A program made the translations under genes and the position numbers. From Planctomycetota bacterium (GTDB taxonomy: Bacteria; Planctomycetota; UBA8742; SKZP01), in NCBI GenBank assembly GCA_007127275.1, contig SKZP01000647.1, positions 1 to 6,239 of the forward strand: a DNA stretch of 6,239 bases, in the 5' to 3' direction. Shown in pieces: positions 1-4,745 of this stretch. The notes below the pieces were generated by a model that had not been told where the DNA came from, ran no database searches, and saw nothing but the letters and a program-made list of their open reading frames with translations. The first letter of the stretch is position 1; each line of letters opens with the position of its first letter.

Positions 1-181
1 CAAGCGTTCCACGGTGCAGAACCTCGAGATCGTCCGCATCGACGAAGAGAACAACCTGCTGTTCATCAAGGGGGCGATCCCCGGGCCCAACGGCGGGCTC
101 GTCTTTGTGCGCGACGCGAAAACGAAGGCGCGCAAGGAGCAGCGCGAGCGGCCGCTCGTACCGGAGGAGGCCTCGGCCTAA
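1..181 (+). CDS. rplC: Large-subunit ribosomal protein L3 (uL3), 3' end only
   Basis: The reading frame is open from base 2 to a TAA at 179-181 and gives the last 59 residues of a protein that starts left of the window. The segment reads [20 protein letters not shown] followed by [13 protein letters not shown], which is the characteristic C-terminal beta-barrel end of bacterial L3. L3 is an early-assembling 23S rRNA-binding protein whose long loop reaches towards the peptidyl transferase centre; that loop lies outside this window. After the conserved core comes a short charged tail rich in Lys, Arg and Glu and ending EEASA. The gene is followed after 76 nt by L4, as expected for the S10 operon. 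The identification is firm; nothing can be said about the N-terminal part. Confidence 0.95.
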   Translation, partial: KRSTVQNLEIVRIDEENNLLFIKGAIPGPNGGLVFVRDAKTKARKEQRERPLVPEEASA

Positions 182-188
182 CGCGAAC

Positions 189-201
189 CCGCGCAGCGCG
201 G
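189..201 (+). other. Small GC hairpin in the L3-L4 spacer
   Basis: CCGCG at 189-193 and CGCGG at 197-201 can pair around a 3-nt loop, 7 nt after the L3 stop. There is no T-run after it, so it does not look like an intrinsic terminator, and L4 must be transcribed through it. In GC-rich DNA such a short stem may be chance. Confidence 0.35.
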
Positions 202-235
202 AACGAGACTGATGGGACTGAAGAGACCGTAGACG

Positions 236-249
236 ACGAGGAACGAGGA
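236..249 (+). promoter_or_regulatory. Tandem ACGAGGA x2 carrying the L4 Shine-Dalgarno
   Basis: ACGAGGA occurs twice without a gap at 236-242 and 243-249. Each copy holds a GAGGA core. The second (245-249) sits 8 nt before the L4 ATG at 258, the right spacing for a ribosome binding site; the first sits 15 nt away and would be a spare or standby site. The role of the duplication is inference. Confidence 0.6.
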
Positions 250-257
250 CGAGCGAG

Positions 258-938
258 ATGGTCAAGCTACCCTGCTACAACGCCGACGGCACCCGCGCCG
301 AGGACATCGAGGTCGACCCCTCGCTGTTCGGCGACAAAGTGCTCTCGAAGACACTGCACCAGATGGTCGTCGGCTACGGCCATCACAAACGCGTCGGTAC
401 GCACTCGGCGAAGACGCGCGGCGAGATCAAGGGCTCGAACCGCAAGCCCTACCGGCAAAAGGGGACCGGTCGCGCCCGCGCCGGCACGCGCAAAAGCCCC
501 TTGTGGCGCTCCGGTGGCGCCATTTTTCCGCCGAAGCCGCGCGACTACGACACGGGCTTGCCGAAGAAGATGCGCAAAGCCGCCCTCAACTCCGCATTGC
601 TCGCCAAGCTGCTCGACGGCGAGGTGGCGGTGATTGACGGGCTCAAGCTCGAGGCGCCGCACACGAAAACCGTCGCCACGCTGCTCAAGCAGGTCGAGCT
701 CAACGGCAAGCCGGTCTCGGAGCGCTCGCACTTGTTCCTGATGCACGAGTACGACCGCAACCTCTATCTCTCGGCGCGCAACATCGCGAACACGAAGATT
801 GAAGAGGTCCGCAACCTCAACGCCTACGACGTGGTCCGCAAGGTCAATGTCGTCTTGACGAAGCAGGCGCTCGAGGCGCTGATCGAGCAGCGAAAGCGAG
901 ATACGGAGGCACAGGCCGCCAAGGCCTCCGCCGGATGA
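258..938 (+). CDS. rplD: Large-subunit ribosomal protein L4 (uL4)
   Basis: The 226-residue protein has the usual length for bacterial L4. The conserved extended loop is clear at residues 59-97: GS(N)RKPYRQKGTGRARAG at 59-76, then the SGGAIFPPKPRDY stretch. In known structures this basic loop threads into the 23S rRNA and lines the nascent-peptide exit tunnel with L22; macrolide-resistance changes map to the QKGTGRARAG region, which is wild-type in appearance here. The globular half continues with LPKKMRKAALNSALLAKL (101-118) and the late NLNAYDVVRKVNVVLTKQAL block (187-205), which is typical of the family. The C-terminus adds a short Lys/Glu/Ala tail. ATG 258 is chosen because GAGGA lies 8 nt upstream and MVKLPCYN aligns with family N-termini. 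In enterobacteria L4 also autoregulates the S10 operon through the S10 leader; that leader is outside the window, so no such claim can be tested here. Confidence 0.97.
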   Translation: MVKLPCYNADGTRAEDIEVDPSLFGDKVLSKTLHQMVVGYGHHKRVGTHSAKTRGEIKGSNRKPYRQKGTGRARAGTRKSPLWRSGGAIFPPKPRDYDTGLPKKMRKAALNSALLAKLLDGEVAVIDGLKLEAPHTKTVATLLKQVELNGKPVSERSHLFLMHEYDRNLYLSARNIANTKIEEVRNLNAYDVVRKVNVVLTKQALEALIEQRKRDTEAQAAKASAG

Positions 939-945
939 CGAGCCC

Positions 946-979
946 GCCCGCCCTCGCCGAGTACCGGCAAGAGGCGGGC
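946..979 (+). other. GC-rich stem-loop in the L4-L23 spacer
   Basis: GCCCGCCCTC at 946-955 pairs with GAGGCGGGC at 971-979 with one bulged C, and inside the loop GCCG (956-959) can pair with CGGC (965-968). It begins 8 nt after the L4 stop. Only scattered T residues follow (CTTACGTTTG), so it is not a convincing intrinsic terminator. It could be an attenuating or RNA-stabilising hairpin. A second, smaller stem GGCG-TGAG-CGCC lies at 1015-1026. The rest of the 112-nt spacer shows no further structure apart from the L23 SD. Confidence 0.5.
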
Positions 980-1050
980 GCTTACGTTTGAGGAATACCA
1001 AGCAGAATTGCCGGGGCGTGAGCGCCTAGCTGCGCAAAGAGGAGTCGGAG

Positions 1051-1398
1051 ATGGCCCAGAAGAAAATCAAGGATTTGAGCCCCTACTTCCGCATCGTCAA
1101 GCAGCCGATGGTCACCGAAAAGTCGGTGACGCCGCTGGGCCCGTACGAGCGCGACCGCAAGGGCAATCTCACCGCCGAGCGCCGGCAGACCTACGTCTTC
1201 GAGGTCGACCGCAACGCAAACAAGGTTGAGATCAAGAAGGCGGTCGAGCAGATCTTCGACGTGGAAGTCGAAAAGGTGCGCACCGTAATCACCAAGGGCC
1301 GAAGCAAGCGAGTTCGCTTCCGCCGCGTGCCGACACCGCCGCAAAAGAAGGCATACGTAGTGCTCAAGGAGGGCCACGCGCTCGATTACATGAGCTGA
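1051..1398 (+). CDS. rplW: Large-subunit ribosomal protein L23 (uL23)
   Basis: This 115-residue protein carries the L23 signature IVKQPMVTEKS (15-25) and, after an insertion, YVFEVDRNANKVEIKKAVEQ (48-67), then IFDVEVEKVRTVITKG (68-83) and KKAYVVLKEGHALD (99-112). L23 sits at the polypeptide exit of the large subunit and is the docking point for trigger factor and SRP in bacteria. Compared with the roughly 100-residue E. coli protein there are about 10 extra residues before the core, and the segment between TEKS and YVFEV (about residues 26-47, charged, GPYERDRKGNLTAERRQ) is longer. The start at 1051 is backed by AGGAG at 1040-1044, 6 nt upstream. The in-frame Met20 is inside the conserved core and so is not the start. 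An overlapping + strand frame (1008-1229) is a shadow. The 100-nt spacer to L2 is made of heptad repeats. Confidence 0.96.
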   Translation: MAQKKIKDLSPYFRIVKQPMVTEKSVTPLGPYERDRKGNLTAERRQTYVFEVDRNANKVEIKKAVEQIFDVEVEKVRTVITKGRSKRVRFRRVPTPPQKKAYVVLKEGHALDYMS

Positions 1399-1399
1399 C

Positions 1400-1487
1400 G
1401 AGTTGCCAGTGGCGAGCGAAGAGAGTCATATGCCACAAGCCACCTGCAACTAGGCACTCCGAAACCAACCACGCAACGCAGCAACCA
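1400..1487 (+). repeat. Heptad-repeat inverted repeat, L23-L2 spacer
   Basis: Nearly the whole 100-nt spacer reads as 7-nt units. The left arm has GAGTTGC (1400), CAGTGGC (1407), GAGCGAA (1414) and GAGAGTC (1421). After ATAT the right side has GCCACAA (1432), GCCACCT (1439), GCAACTA (1446), GGCACTC (1453), then looser units up to CAACGCA (1474) and GCAACCA (1481). The left 13-mer at 1401-1413 matches the reverse complement of 1439-1451 at 11 of 13 positions, giving a stem with a 25-nt loop. The units resemble those in the L2-S19 and L16-L29 spacers. Function is unknown. Confidence 0.7.
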
Positions 1488-1498
1488 ATCACGGAATC

Positions 1499-2368
1499 AT
1501 GGGCATCAAACAGTACAAACCTACTTCGCCGGGACGCCGCGGTGGCTCCGTGCTTGACTGGTCGGAGTTGACCGACAAGGGCCGCGTCAAGCCGCAAAAG
1601 AGTTTGTTGGAGCCGATCAAGAAGAGCGGCGGGCGCAACAACCAGGGGCGCACCACGGCGCGCTTCCGCGGCGGCGGCAACAAGCGGATGTACCGCAAGA
1701 TCGACTTCAAGCGCAACCGCAAGGATGGCGTCGCCGCGACGGTGCAGTCGATCGAGTACGACCCCAACCGCTCCGCGAATATCGCGCTGCTCGAATACGA
1801 AGACGGCGAGAAGGCCTACATCCTCGCGCCCAAGGGGCTCAAAGAGGGGGAGCGGGTGATGGCCGGCACGGAAAAGGTCGAGCCGAAGCTCGGCAACTGC
1901 ATGCCGCTGCGCAACATCCCGCAGGGCCTCGCCGTCCACAATATCGAACTGCGCCCCGGCCAGGGGGGCAAGATGGTCCGCTCCGCCGGCGCCGTCGCCC
2001 AGCTGAACTCGAAGGAAGGGGACTACGCCTTCGTCTCGATGCCCTCGGGCGAGTTGCGCAAGGTGCACCTCGACTGCCGCGCGACGATCGGCTCGGTCGG
2101 CAACAGCGATCACAGCAACGTCGTCGTCGGCAAGGCAGGCCGCAACCGCCACCGCGGCCGGCGTCCGCACAACCGTGGCACGTCGATGAACCCGGTCGCC
2201 CACCCGATGGGCGGCGGCGAAGGACGGCGCGGTGGCGGCCGCCACCCTTGCGGCCCAACGGGCAAGCTCTCCAAAGGCGGCAAGACCCGCCCGAAGAAAA
2301 AGCCCAGCAACAACCTGATCATCCGCGGCCGCAAGCGCGGCCCCCACGTCTCGGGAACGTCAAGGTAG
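1499..2368 (+). CDS. rplB: Large-subunit ribosomal protein L2 (uL2)
   Basis: The 289-residue protein is a full-length L2, slightly longer than the 273-residue E. coli protein. Landmarks are YKPTSPGRR (6-14), [11 protein letters not shown] (41-51), the RNA-binding core with DFKRN (69-73), [16 protein letters not shown] (85-100), YILAPKGL (107-114), RNIPQG (138-143), and [12 protein letters not shown] (191-202). The C-terminal [20 protein letters not shown] block runs from 227. L2 helps join the subunits and is required for peptidyl transferase activity; His235 here corresponds to E. coli His229. The second histidine of the usual HPHGGG motif is Met237. Extra Arg/Lys/Gly residues occupy the C-terminus ([20 protein letters not shown]). 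[11 protein letters not shown] aligns with family N-termini, so ATG 1499 is secure, yet no good SD precedes it. Unusually, both flanking spacers are heptad-repeat palindromes. Confidence 0.98.
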   Translation: MGIKQYKPTSPGRRGGSVLDWSELTDKGRVKPQKSLLEPIKKSGGRNNQGRTTARFRGGGNKRMYRKIDFKRNRKDGVAATVQSIEYDPNRSANIALLEYEDGEKAYILAPKGLKEGERVMAGTEKVEPKLGNCMPLRNIPQGLAVHNIELRPGQGGKMVRSAGAVAQLNSKEGDYAFVSMPSGELRKVHLDCRATIGSVGNSDHSNVVVGKAGRNRHRGRRPHNRGTSMNPVAHPMGGGEGRRGGGRHPCGPTGKLSKGGKTRPKKKPSNNLIIRGRKRGPHVSGTSR

Positions 2369-2382
2369 AGGAAGAAAGTTGT

Positions 2383-2470
2383 TGGTTGCTGGTGGCTAGT
2401 GGCTGGTGACGTCGTTCGACCGACGCCACACCCACCCGCGAGCCACTAGCCACTGGAAACTAGCCACCAG
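2383..2470 (+). repeat. Nested heptad palindrome, L2-S19 spacer
   Basis: The left arm is four contiguous 7-mers: TGGTTGC (2383), TGGTGGC (2390), TAGTGGC (2397), TGGTGAC (2404). The right arm has GCCACTA (2442), GCCACTG (2449), GAAACTA (2456), GCCACCA (2463). Two perfect alternative pairings exist: 2389-2400 with 2459-2470 (12 bp), and 2392-2404 with 2441-2453 (13 bp). The middle, 2406-2429, is itself a near-palindrome with CGTCG (2410-2414) facing CGACG (2421-2425). The whole 110-nt spacer is thus one nested inverted repeat. The right arm ends on the first two bases of the S19 SD. No T-run follows, so it is not a normal terminator. Confidence 0.8.
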
Positions 2471-2473
2471 GAA
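2469..2473 (+). promoter_or_regulatory. S19 ribosome binding site at the edge of the palindrome
   Basis: AGGAA at 2469-2473 lies 5 nt before the S19 ATG at 2479. Its first two bases are also the outermost bases of the 12-bp stem 2389-2400/2459-2470, so folding of that stem would lie against, and partly cover, the site. A regulatory effect is inference. Confidence 0.55.
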
Positions 2474-2478
2474 TATCC

Positions 2479-2754
2479 ATGAGTCGCTCGCTGAAAAAAG
2501 GCCCCTATGTAAATCCGAAGCTGCTTCGCAAGGTGCTGCGCCAGAAGGAGTCGGGGGACAAGACCCCGATCCAGACCTGGGCGCGCGCCTGCACGGTGGT
2601 GCCGGAGATGGTCGGCCACAACTTCCGGGTGCACAACGGCAAGGCCTTCTGGCCGGTGTTCATCACCGAGGACATGGTCGGCCACAAGCTCGGCGAGTTC
2701 GCCCCAACCCGCAACTACCGAGGCCACACGAAGAAAGACAAGAAGGGAAGGTAG
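2479..2754 (+). CDS. rpsS: Small-subunit ribosomal protein S19 (uS19)
   Basis: A textbook S19 of 91 residues: [11 protein letters not shown] at the start, [20 protein letters not shown] (28-47), the [30 protein letters not shown] core (49-78), and a basic tail [13 protein letters not shown]19 lies in the head of the 30S subunit, contacts 16S rRNA together with S13, and forms a bridge to the large subunit. Start 2479 is fixed by family alignment and AGGAA just upstream. A larger + strand frame beginning at 2406 in another phase has no support. Both neighbouring spacers are heptad palindromes, so this small gene is isolated between two potential large hairpins. The stop TAG (2752-2754) is immediately followed by the first heptad of the downstream spacer. 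Confidence 0.98.
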   Translation: MSRSLKKGPYVNPKLLRKVLRQKESGDKTPIQTWARACTVVPEMVGHNFRVHNGKAFWPVFITEDMVGHKLGEFAPTRNYRGHTKKDKKGR

Positions 2755-2888
2755 TGGGTCGTGCATCGGGGGTAGTGAGTCGTGTGTAGCGAATGATTTC
2801 GACGAGTCACGAGCAATTGGGCAACACGCCCCACCACCCACGATGCACCGCCACGACCCAGGAGCCACGACTCACCAGCAACGAGCAA
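2755..2888 (+). repeat. Heptad palindrome of a second sequence family, S19-L22 spacer
   Basis: The 138-nt spacer, the longest in the window, starts with TGGGTCG (2755), TGCATCG (2762), GGGGTAG (2769), TGAGTCG (2776) and TGTGTAG (2783). The right half has CGAGTCA (2803), CGAGCAA (2810), CCACCCA (2834), CGATGCA (2841), a 6-nt CCGCCA (2848), CGACCCA (2854), GGAGCCA (2861), CGACTCA (2868), CCAGCAA (2875) and CGAGCAA (2882). The consensus TGNNTCG on the left is the complement of CGANNCA on the right. Pairings include 2755-2763 with 2852-2860 (9 bp), 2761-2777 with 2832-2848 (15 of 17), and 2775-2784 with 2866-2875 (10 bp perfect). The unit differs from the GTGGC type of the other spacers. No terminator T-run is present. 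Confidence 0.78.
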
Positions 2889-2892
2889 ACCC

Positions 2893-3483
2893 ATGGAACT
2901 GACCTTTCGAGCTTGGCATAAACACGCGCGGATTGCGCCGCGCAAGGCGCGCTACGTGATCGATATGATTCGCAACAAGCCGGTCAACGAGGCGCTCGAG
3001 ATCTTGAAATTCTCGAATCGTCGCGCGGCACGGTTTATTGAGCGCGTGTTGAAGTCGGCGATTGCCAACGCCGACGAGGAGTCGATGCGCCGCAAGATCG
3101 AACTCGACCCGAACAAGCTGTTGGTTGCCGAGGCGATCATCGAGGAAAGCACGCGCTTCAAGCGCTACAAGCCTCGTTCGCGCGGGATGGCCAACCCGAT
3201 CTTGAAGCGCAACAGCCATATCAAGATTGCCGTGGCGCCGGCGGAGGAGCACGACGCCGAATTGCGCGAACTGGAAGAAGAGCGCCAGCAGGGCGAGCAA
3301 AGCAAGGCGAAGAAGCCGAAGAAGGGGAAAAAGGCCGCCGCCGCAGCGACGCAAGAGAAGGAAGAGGCGGCGAAGCCGACGGAAGAGACCGACGAAGGCG
3401 CGACGACGGACGAGGCGACGTCCACCGACGAAGGCGCGACGACGGACACGCAGAACGACGACGAATCGAAGAAGGACGCCTAA
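2893..3483 (+). CDS. rplV: Large-subunit ribosomal protein L22 (uL22) with long charged C-terminal tail
   Basis: Residues 1-118 are a normal L22: WHKHARIAPRKARYVIDMIR (8-27), VNEALEILKF (31-40), NRRAARFIERVLKSAIANA (42-60), the tunnel-loop region ESTRFKRYKPRSRGMANPI (85-103), and KRNSHIKIAV (105-114). L22 binds all 23S domains and its beta-hairpin lines the exit tunnel opposite L4. Most bacterial L22 proteins end near residue 110-120; this one runs to 196. The extra part has a Glu/Arg-rich helix-like stretch (121-135), a Lys-rich patch (138-147), an Ala run, then an acidic Thr/Asp/Glu tail containing a duplicated TDEGATTD (166-173, 178-185). The tail is probably disordered and solvent-exposed. 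ATG 2893 fits the family start, but the upstream sequence (GCAACGAGCAAACCC) shows no real SD. L22 is followed by S3 after only 21 nt. Confidence 0.96.
   Translation: MELTFRAWHKHARIAPRKARYVIDMIRNKPVNEALEILKFSNRRAARFIERVLKSAIANADEESMRRKIELDPNKLLVAEAIIEESTRFKRYKPRSRGMANPILKRNSHIKIAVAPAEEHDAELRELEEERQQGEQSKAKKPKKGKKAAAAATQEKEEAAKPTEETDEGATTDEATSTDEGATTDTQNDDESKKDA
3388..3447 (+). repeat. Exact 24-nt direct repeat inside the L22 tail
   Basis: The 24 bases at 3388-3411 recur exactly at 3424-3447, offset by 36 nt (12 codons), and both encode TDEGATTD in the same frame. Complete nucleotide identity, including synonymous positions, suggests a recent in-frame duplication by slippage or unequal recombination, or purifying selection at the DNA level. 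Confidence 0.85.
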
Positions 3484-3490
3484 ATACACC

Positions 3491-3499
3491 GGAGGAGGT
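3491..3499 (+). promoter_or_regulatory. Strong S3 Shine-Dalgarno
   Basis: GGAGGAGGT at 3491-3499, 5 nt before ATG 3505, is the best anti-SD match in the window and fixes the S3 start. It contrasts with the SD-less starts of L2 and L22 in the same operon. Confidence 0.85.
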
Positions 3500-3504
3500 A
3501 GGCG

Positions 3505-4239
3505 ATGGGCCAGAAGATCATGCCGACCGGCTTCCGTGTCGGCGTCTACGGAGAACACAAGGGCTGGAAGTCGCGCTGGTACGCGCCGAAGAGCGAGTTT
3601 GCGCGCCTGCTCGAAGAGGACCAGACGATTCGGCAATACCTGAAGTCGAAGCACGGCCGCCAAGGCGCGATCTCCTCAATCGAGATCGAGCGCGTGCCGA
3701 TCTCCACCGGCGCGCCCGGCGAGCCGCGTCGCTACCGCGTCGAGGTCTACATCAACACCGGTCGCCCCGGCGTGCTGATCGGCAAGAAAGGCTCGAACCT
3801 GCAGCAAATCGAGAAGACGCTCGCCAAGATCACCGGCCAGCAGATTAGCGTGCAGATCAAGGAGATCGAGACGCCCGACTTGGAGGCGCAACTGCTCGCC
3901 GAGGCTGCCGCCGATCAACTCGCCAAGCGCGCCAGCTTCCGCCGCACGATGCGCAACATCCTGCGGCAAGCGAAGGAAAACGGGGCACTTGGCGCGCGCA
4001 TCCGCCTCGCCGGGCGCCTCGGCGGCGCCGAGATGGCACGGCGCGAAGTTCAACAGTTCGGCTCGATTCCGCTGCAGACGCTCACCGCCGATGTCGACTA
4101 CGGCACCGCGGTCGCCCGCACCACCTACGGCGTCATCGGCGTCAAGGTGTGGGTCTTCCGCGGCGAGCTCACCGGCGCCCCGGGCCAGAAACAACGCACG
4201 CATCCGCAAACGATGCCAACGAACGGACAGGAGGGGTGA
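3505..4239 (+). CDS. rpsC: Small-subunit ribosomal protein S3 (uS3)
   Basis: A 244-residue S3. The N-terminus MGQKIMPTGFRVGVYGEHKGWKSRWYA (1-27) is typical. The type II KH domain follows with its GKKG loop at 93-96 (GVLIGKKGSNLQQIEKTL). The C-terminal domain has FRRTMRNILRQAKENGALG (145-163), AGRLGGAEMARRE (169-181) and DVDYGTAVARTTYGVIGVKVWVFRGE (196-221). S3 sits at the mRNA entry tunnel of the 30S head; E. coli Arg131, Arg132 and Lys135, implicated in ribosomal mRNA helicase activity, correspond to Arg146, Arg147 and Arg150, so basic character is kept. About 23 polar residues without conserved features (222-244, GQKQRTHPQTMPTNGQEG end) form the tail. The L16 ribosome binding site overlaps the end of this gene, and only 4 nt separate the two frames, indicating translational coupling. 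Confidence 0.98.
   Translation: MGQKIMPTGFRVGVYGEHKGWKSRWYAPKSEFARLLEEDQTIRQYLKSKHGRQGAISSIEIERVPISTGAPGEPRRYRVEVYINTGRPGVLIGKKGSNLQQIEKTLAKITGQQISVQIKEIETPDLEAQLLAEAAADQLAKRASFRRTMRNILRQAKENGALGARIRLAGRLGGAEMARREVQQFGSIPLQTLTADVDYGTAVARTTYGVIGVKVWVFRGELTGAPGQKQRTHPQTMPTNGQEG
4230..4236 (+). promoter_or_regulatory. L16 Shine-Dalgarno within the S3 3' end
   Basis: GGAGGGG at 4230-4236 lies in the last S3 codons, directly before the S3 TGA (4237-4239) and 7 nt before the L16 ATG at 4244. This decides the L16 start: the open frame extends upstream to 3989, but only ATG 4244 has this site and gives the family N-terminus. Confidence 0.8.
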
Positions 4240-4243
4240 CGCC

Positions 4244-4657
4244 ATGTTGATGCCGAAGCGAATCCGACACCGAAAAGAATTTCGCGGCAACATCAAAGGC
4301 AAAGCGGTGCGCGGCAACGCCGTGCAGTTCGGCGAGTTCGGCATCCAGGTAACGGAGCCGGGCTGGATCAGCTCCCGCCAAATCGAGGCGGGCCGCCTTT
4401 CGATCGTGCAGACGATCTCCGGGCAAGGCAAGTACTGGATCCGCATCTTCCCGCAAAAGCCGGTGACCTCGAAGCCGCTCGAGGTGCGCATGGGCTCGGG
4501 CAAAGGGGAGCCGGACTACTGGGCCGCGGTGGTCAAACCGGGCACGGTCCTTTACGAAATCTCCGGCGTGCCGGAAGACATCGTCCGCGCCGCCTTCAAC
4601 AAGGTCGCGCACAAGATGCCGCTACGCTGCCGGCTCGCCAAGCGCAGCACGCATTAG
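4244..4657 (+). CDS. rplP: Large-subunit ribosomal protein L16 (uL16)
   Basis: From ATG 4244 the product is 137 residues, the standard L16 length, beginning MLMPKRIRHRKEFRGNIKGKA. Further landmarks are VQFGEFGIQV (28-36), RQIEAGR (45-51), GKYWIRIFPQKPVTSKPLEVRMGSGKG (62-88), DYWAAVVKPGTVLYEISGVPEDIVRAAF (91-118) and the KMPLRCRLAKR end. L16 binds near the peptidyl transferase and A-site region and is a late-assembling organiser of tRNA accommodation. Arg82 in LEVRMGSGKG corresponds to E. coli Arg81, the site hydroxylated by YcfD in that organism; whether it is modified here is unknown. The open frame runs further upstream inside S3, but that part is antisense to no known family and is discarded. 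A second in-frame ATG (4250) would only remove two residues; MLxPKR is the family norm. A 103-nt heptad-repeat spacer follows. Confidence 0.98.
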   Translation: MLMPKRIRHRKEFRGNIKGKAVRGNAVQFGEFGIQVTEPGWISSRQIEAGRLSIVQTISGQGKYWIRIFPQKPVTSKPLEVRMGSGKGEPDYWAAVVKPGTVLYEISGVPEDIVRAAFNKVAHKMPLRCRLAKRSTH

Positions 4658-4663
4658 GAAAGA

Positions 4664-4745
4664 GTGTTGCTAGTGGCTTGTGGCTAGCTCACGGCGTCAA
4701 TCTTGACGGGCAACTAGCCACCAACCACCAACAACTAGCAACTGC
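4664..4745 (+). repeat. Nested heptad palindrome, L16-L29 spacer
   Basis: This is the most regular of the four heptad spacers. Left arm: GTGTTGC (4664), TAGTGGC (4671), TTGTGGC (4678), then TAGCTCA. Right arm: CAACTAG (4711), CCACCAA (4718), CCACCAA (4725), CAACTAG (4732), CAACTGC (4739), five units in unbroken register. Nested perfect stems are 4666-4674 with 4734-4742 (9 bp), 4680-4687 with 4714-4721 (8 bp), and the central 4695-4700 with 4703-4708. The right arm ends just before the L29 SD AAGGAG (4747-4752). The 22 nt at 4666-4687 match 2385-2406 of the L2-S19 spacer at 19 positions, and the 12-mer AACTAGCCACCA occurs in both (2458, 4712). Confidence 0.82.
4695..4708 (+). other. Central hairpin of the L16-L29 palindrome
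   Basis: CGTCAA (4695-4700) and TTGACG (4703-4708) are perfect complements separated by TC; as RNA this would be a 5-bp stem with a four-base loop. It forms the tip of the larger nested inverted repeat. The L2-S19 spacer has a comparable central CGTCG/CGACG element at 2410-2425. Confidence 0.65.

Noticed and set aside
1364..2347. Long open frame on the - strand (327 codons) opposite L2
   Set aside because: It is an antisense shadow of the conserved L2 gene; GC-rich codon use produces long open complement frames, and the translation is low-complexity Ala/Val/Arg/Leu without a family resemblance.
2383..2470. L2-S19 palindrome as an intrinsic terminator
   Set aside because: No T-run follows either possible stem, and the next essential genes of the same operon are directly downstream with no visible promoter.
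2872..3663. Long - strand frame (263 codons) opposite L22 and S3
   Set aside because: Antisense to two certain genes, with Leu/Arg/Val runs produced by the complement of the Glu/Lys-rich L22 tail.
3989..4243. Upstream in-frame extension of L16 overlapping S3
   Set aside because: This stretch is the +1-shifted reading of S3, full of Arg/Ala/Ser/Pro; the L16 family start and a good SD are at 4244.
3676..4503. - strand frame (275 codons) opposite S3 and L16
   Set aside because: Spans two conserved sense genes; no recognisable domain or ribosome binding site.
4703..4731. TTGACG at 4703 as a -35 promoter box before L29
   Set aside because: No -10-like sequence lies 16-18 nt downstream (CCACCAACAA region), and TTGACG is fully explained as the right half of the central hairpin.
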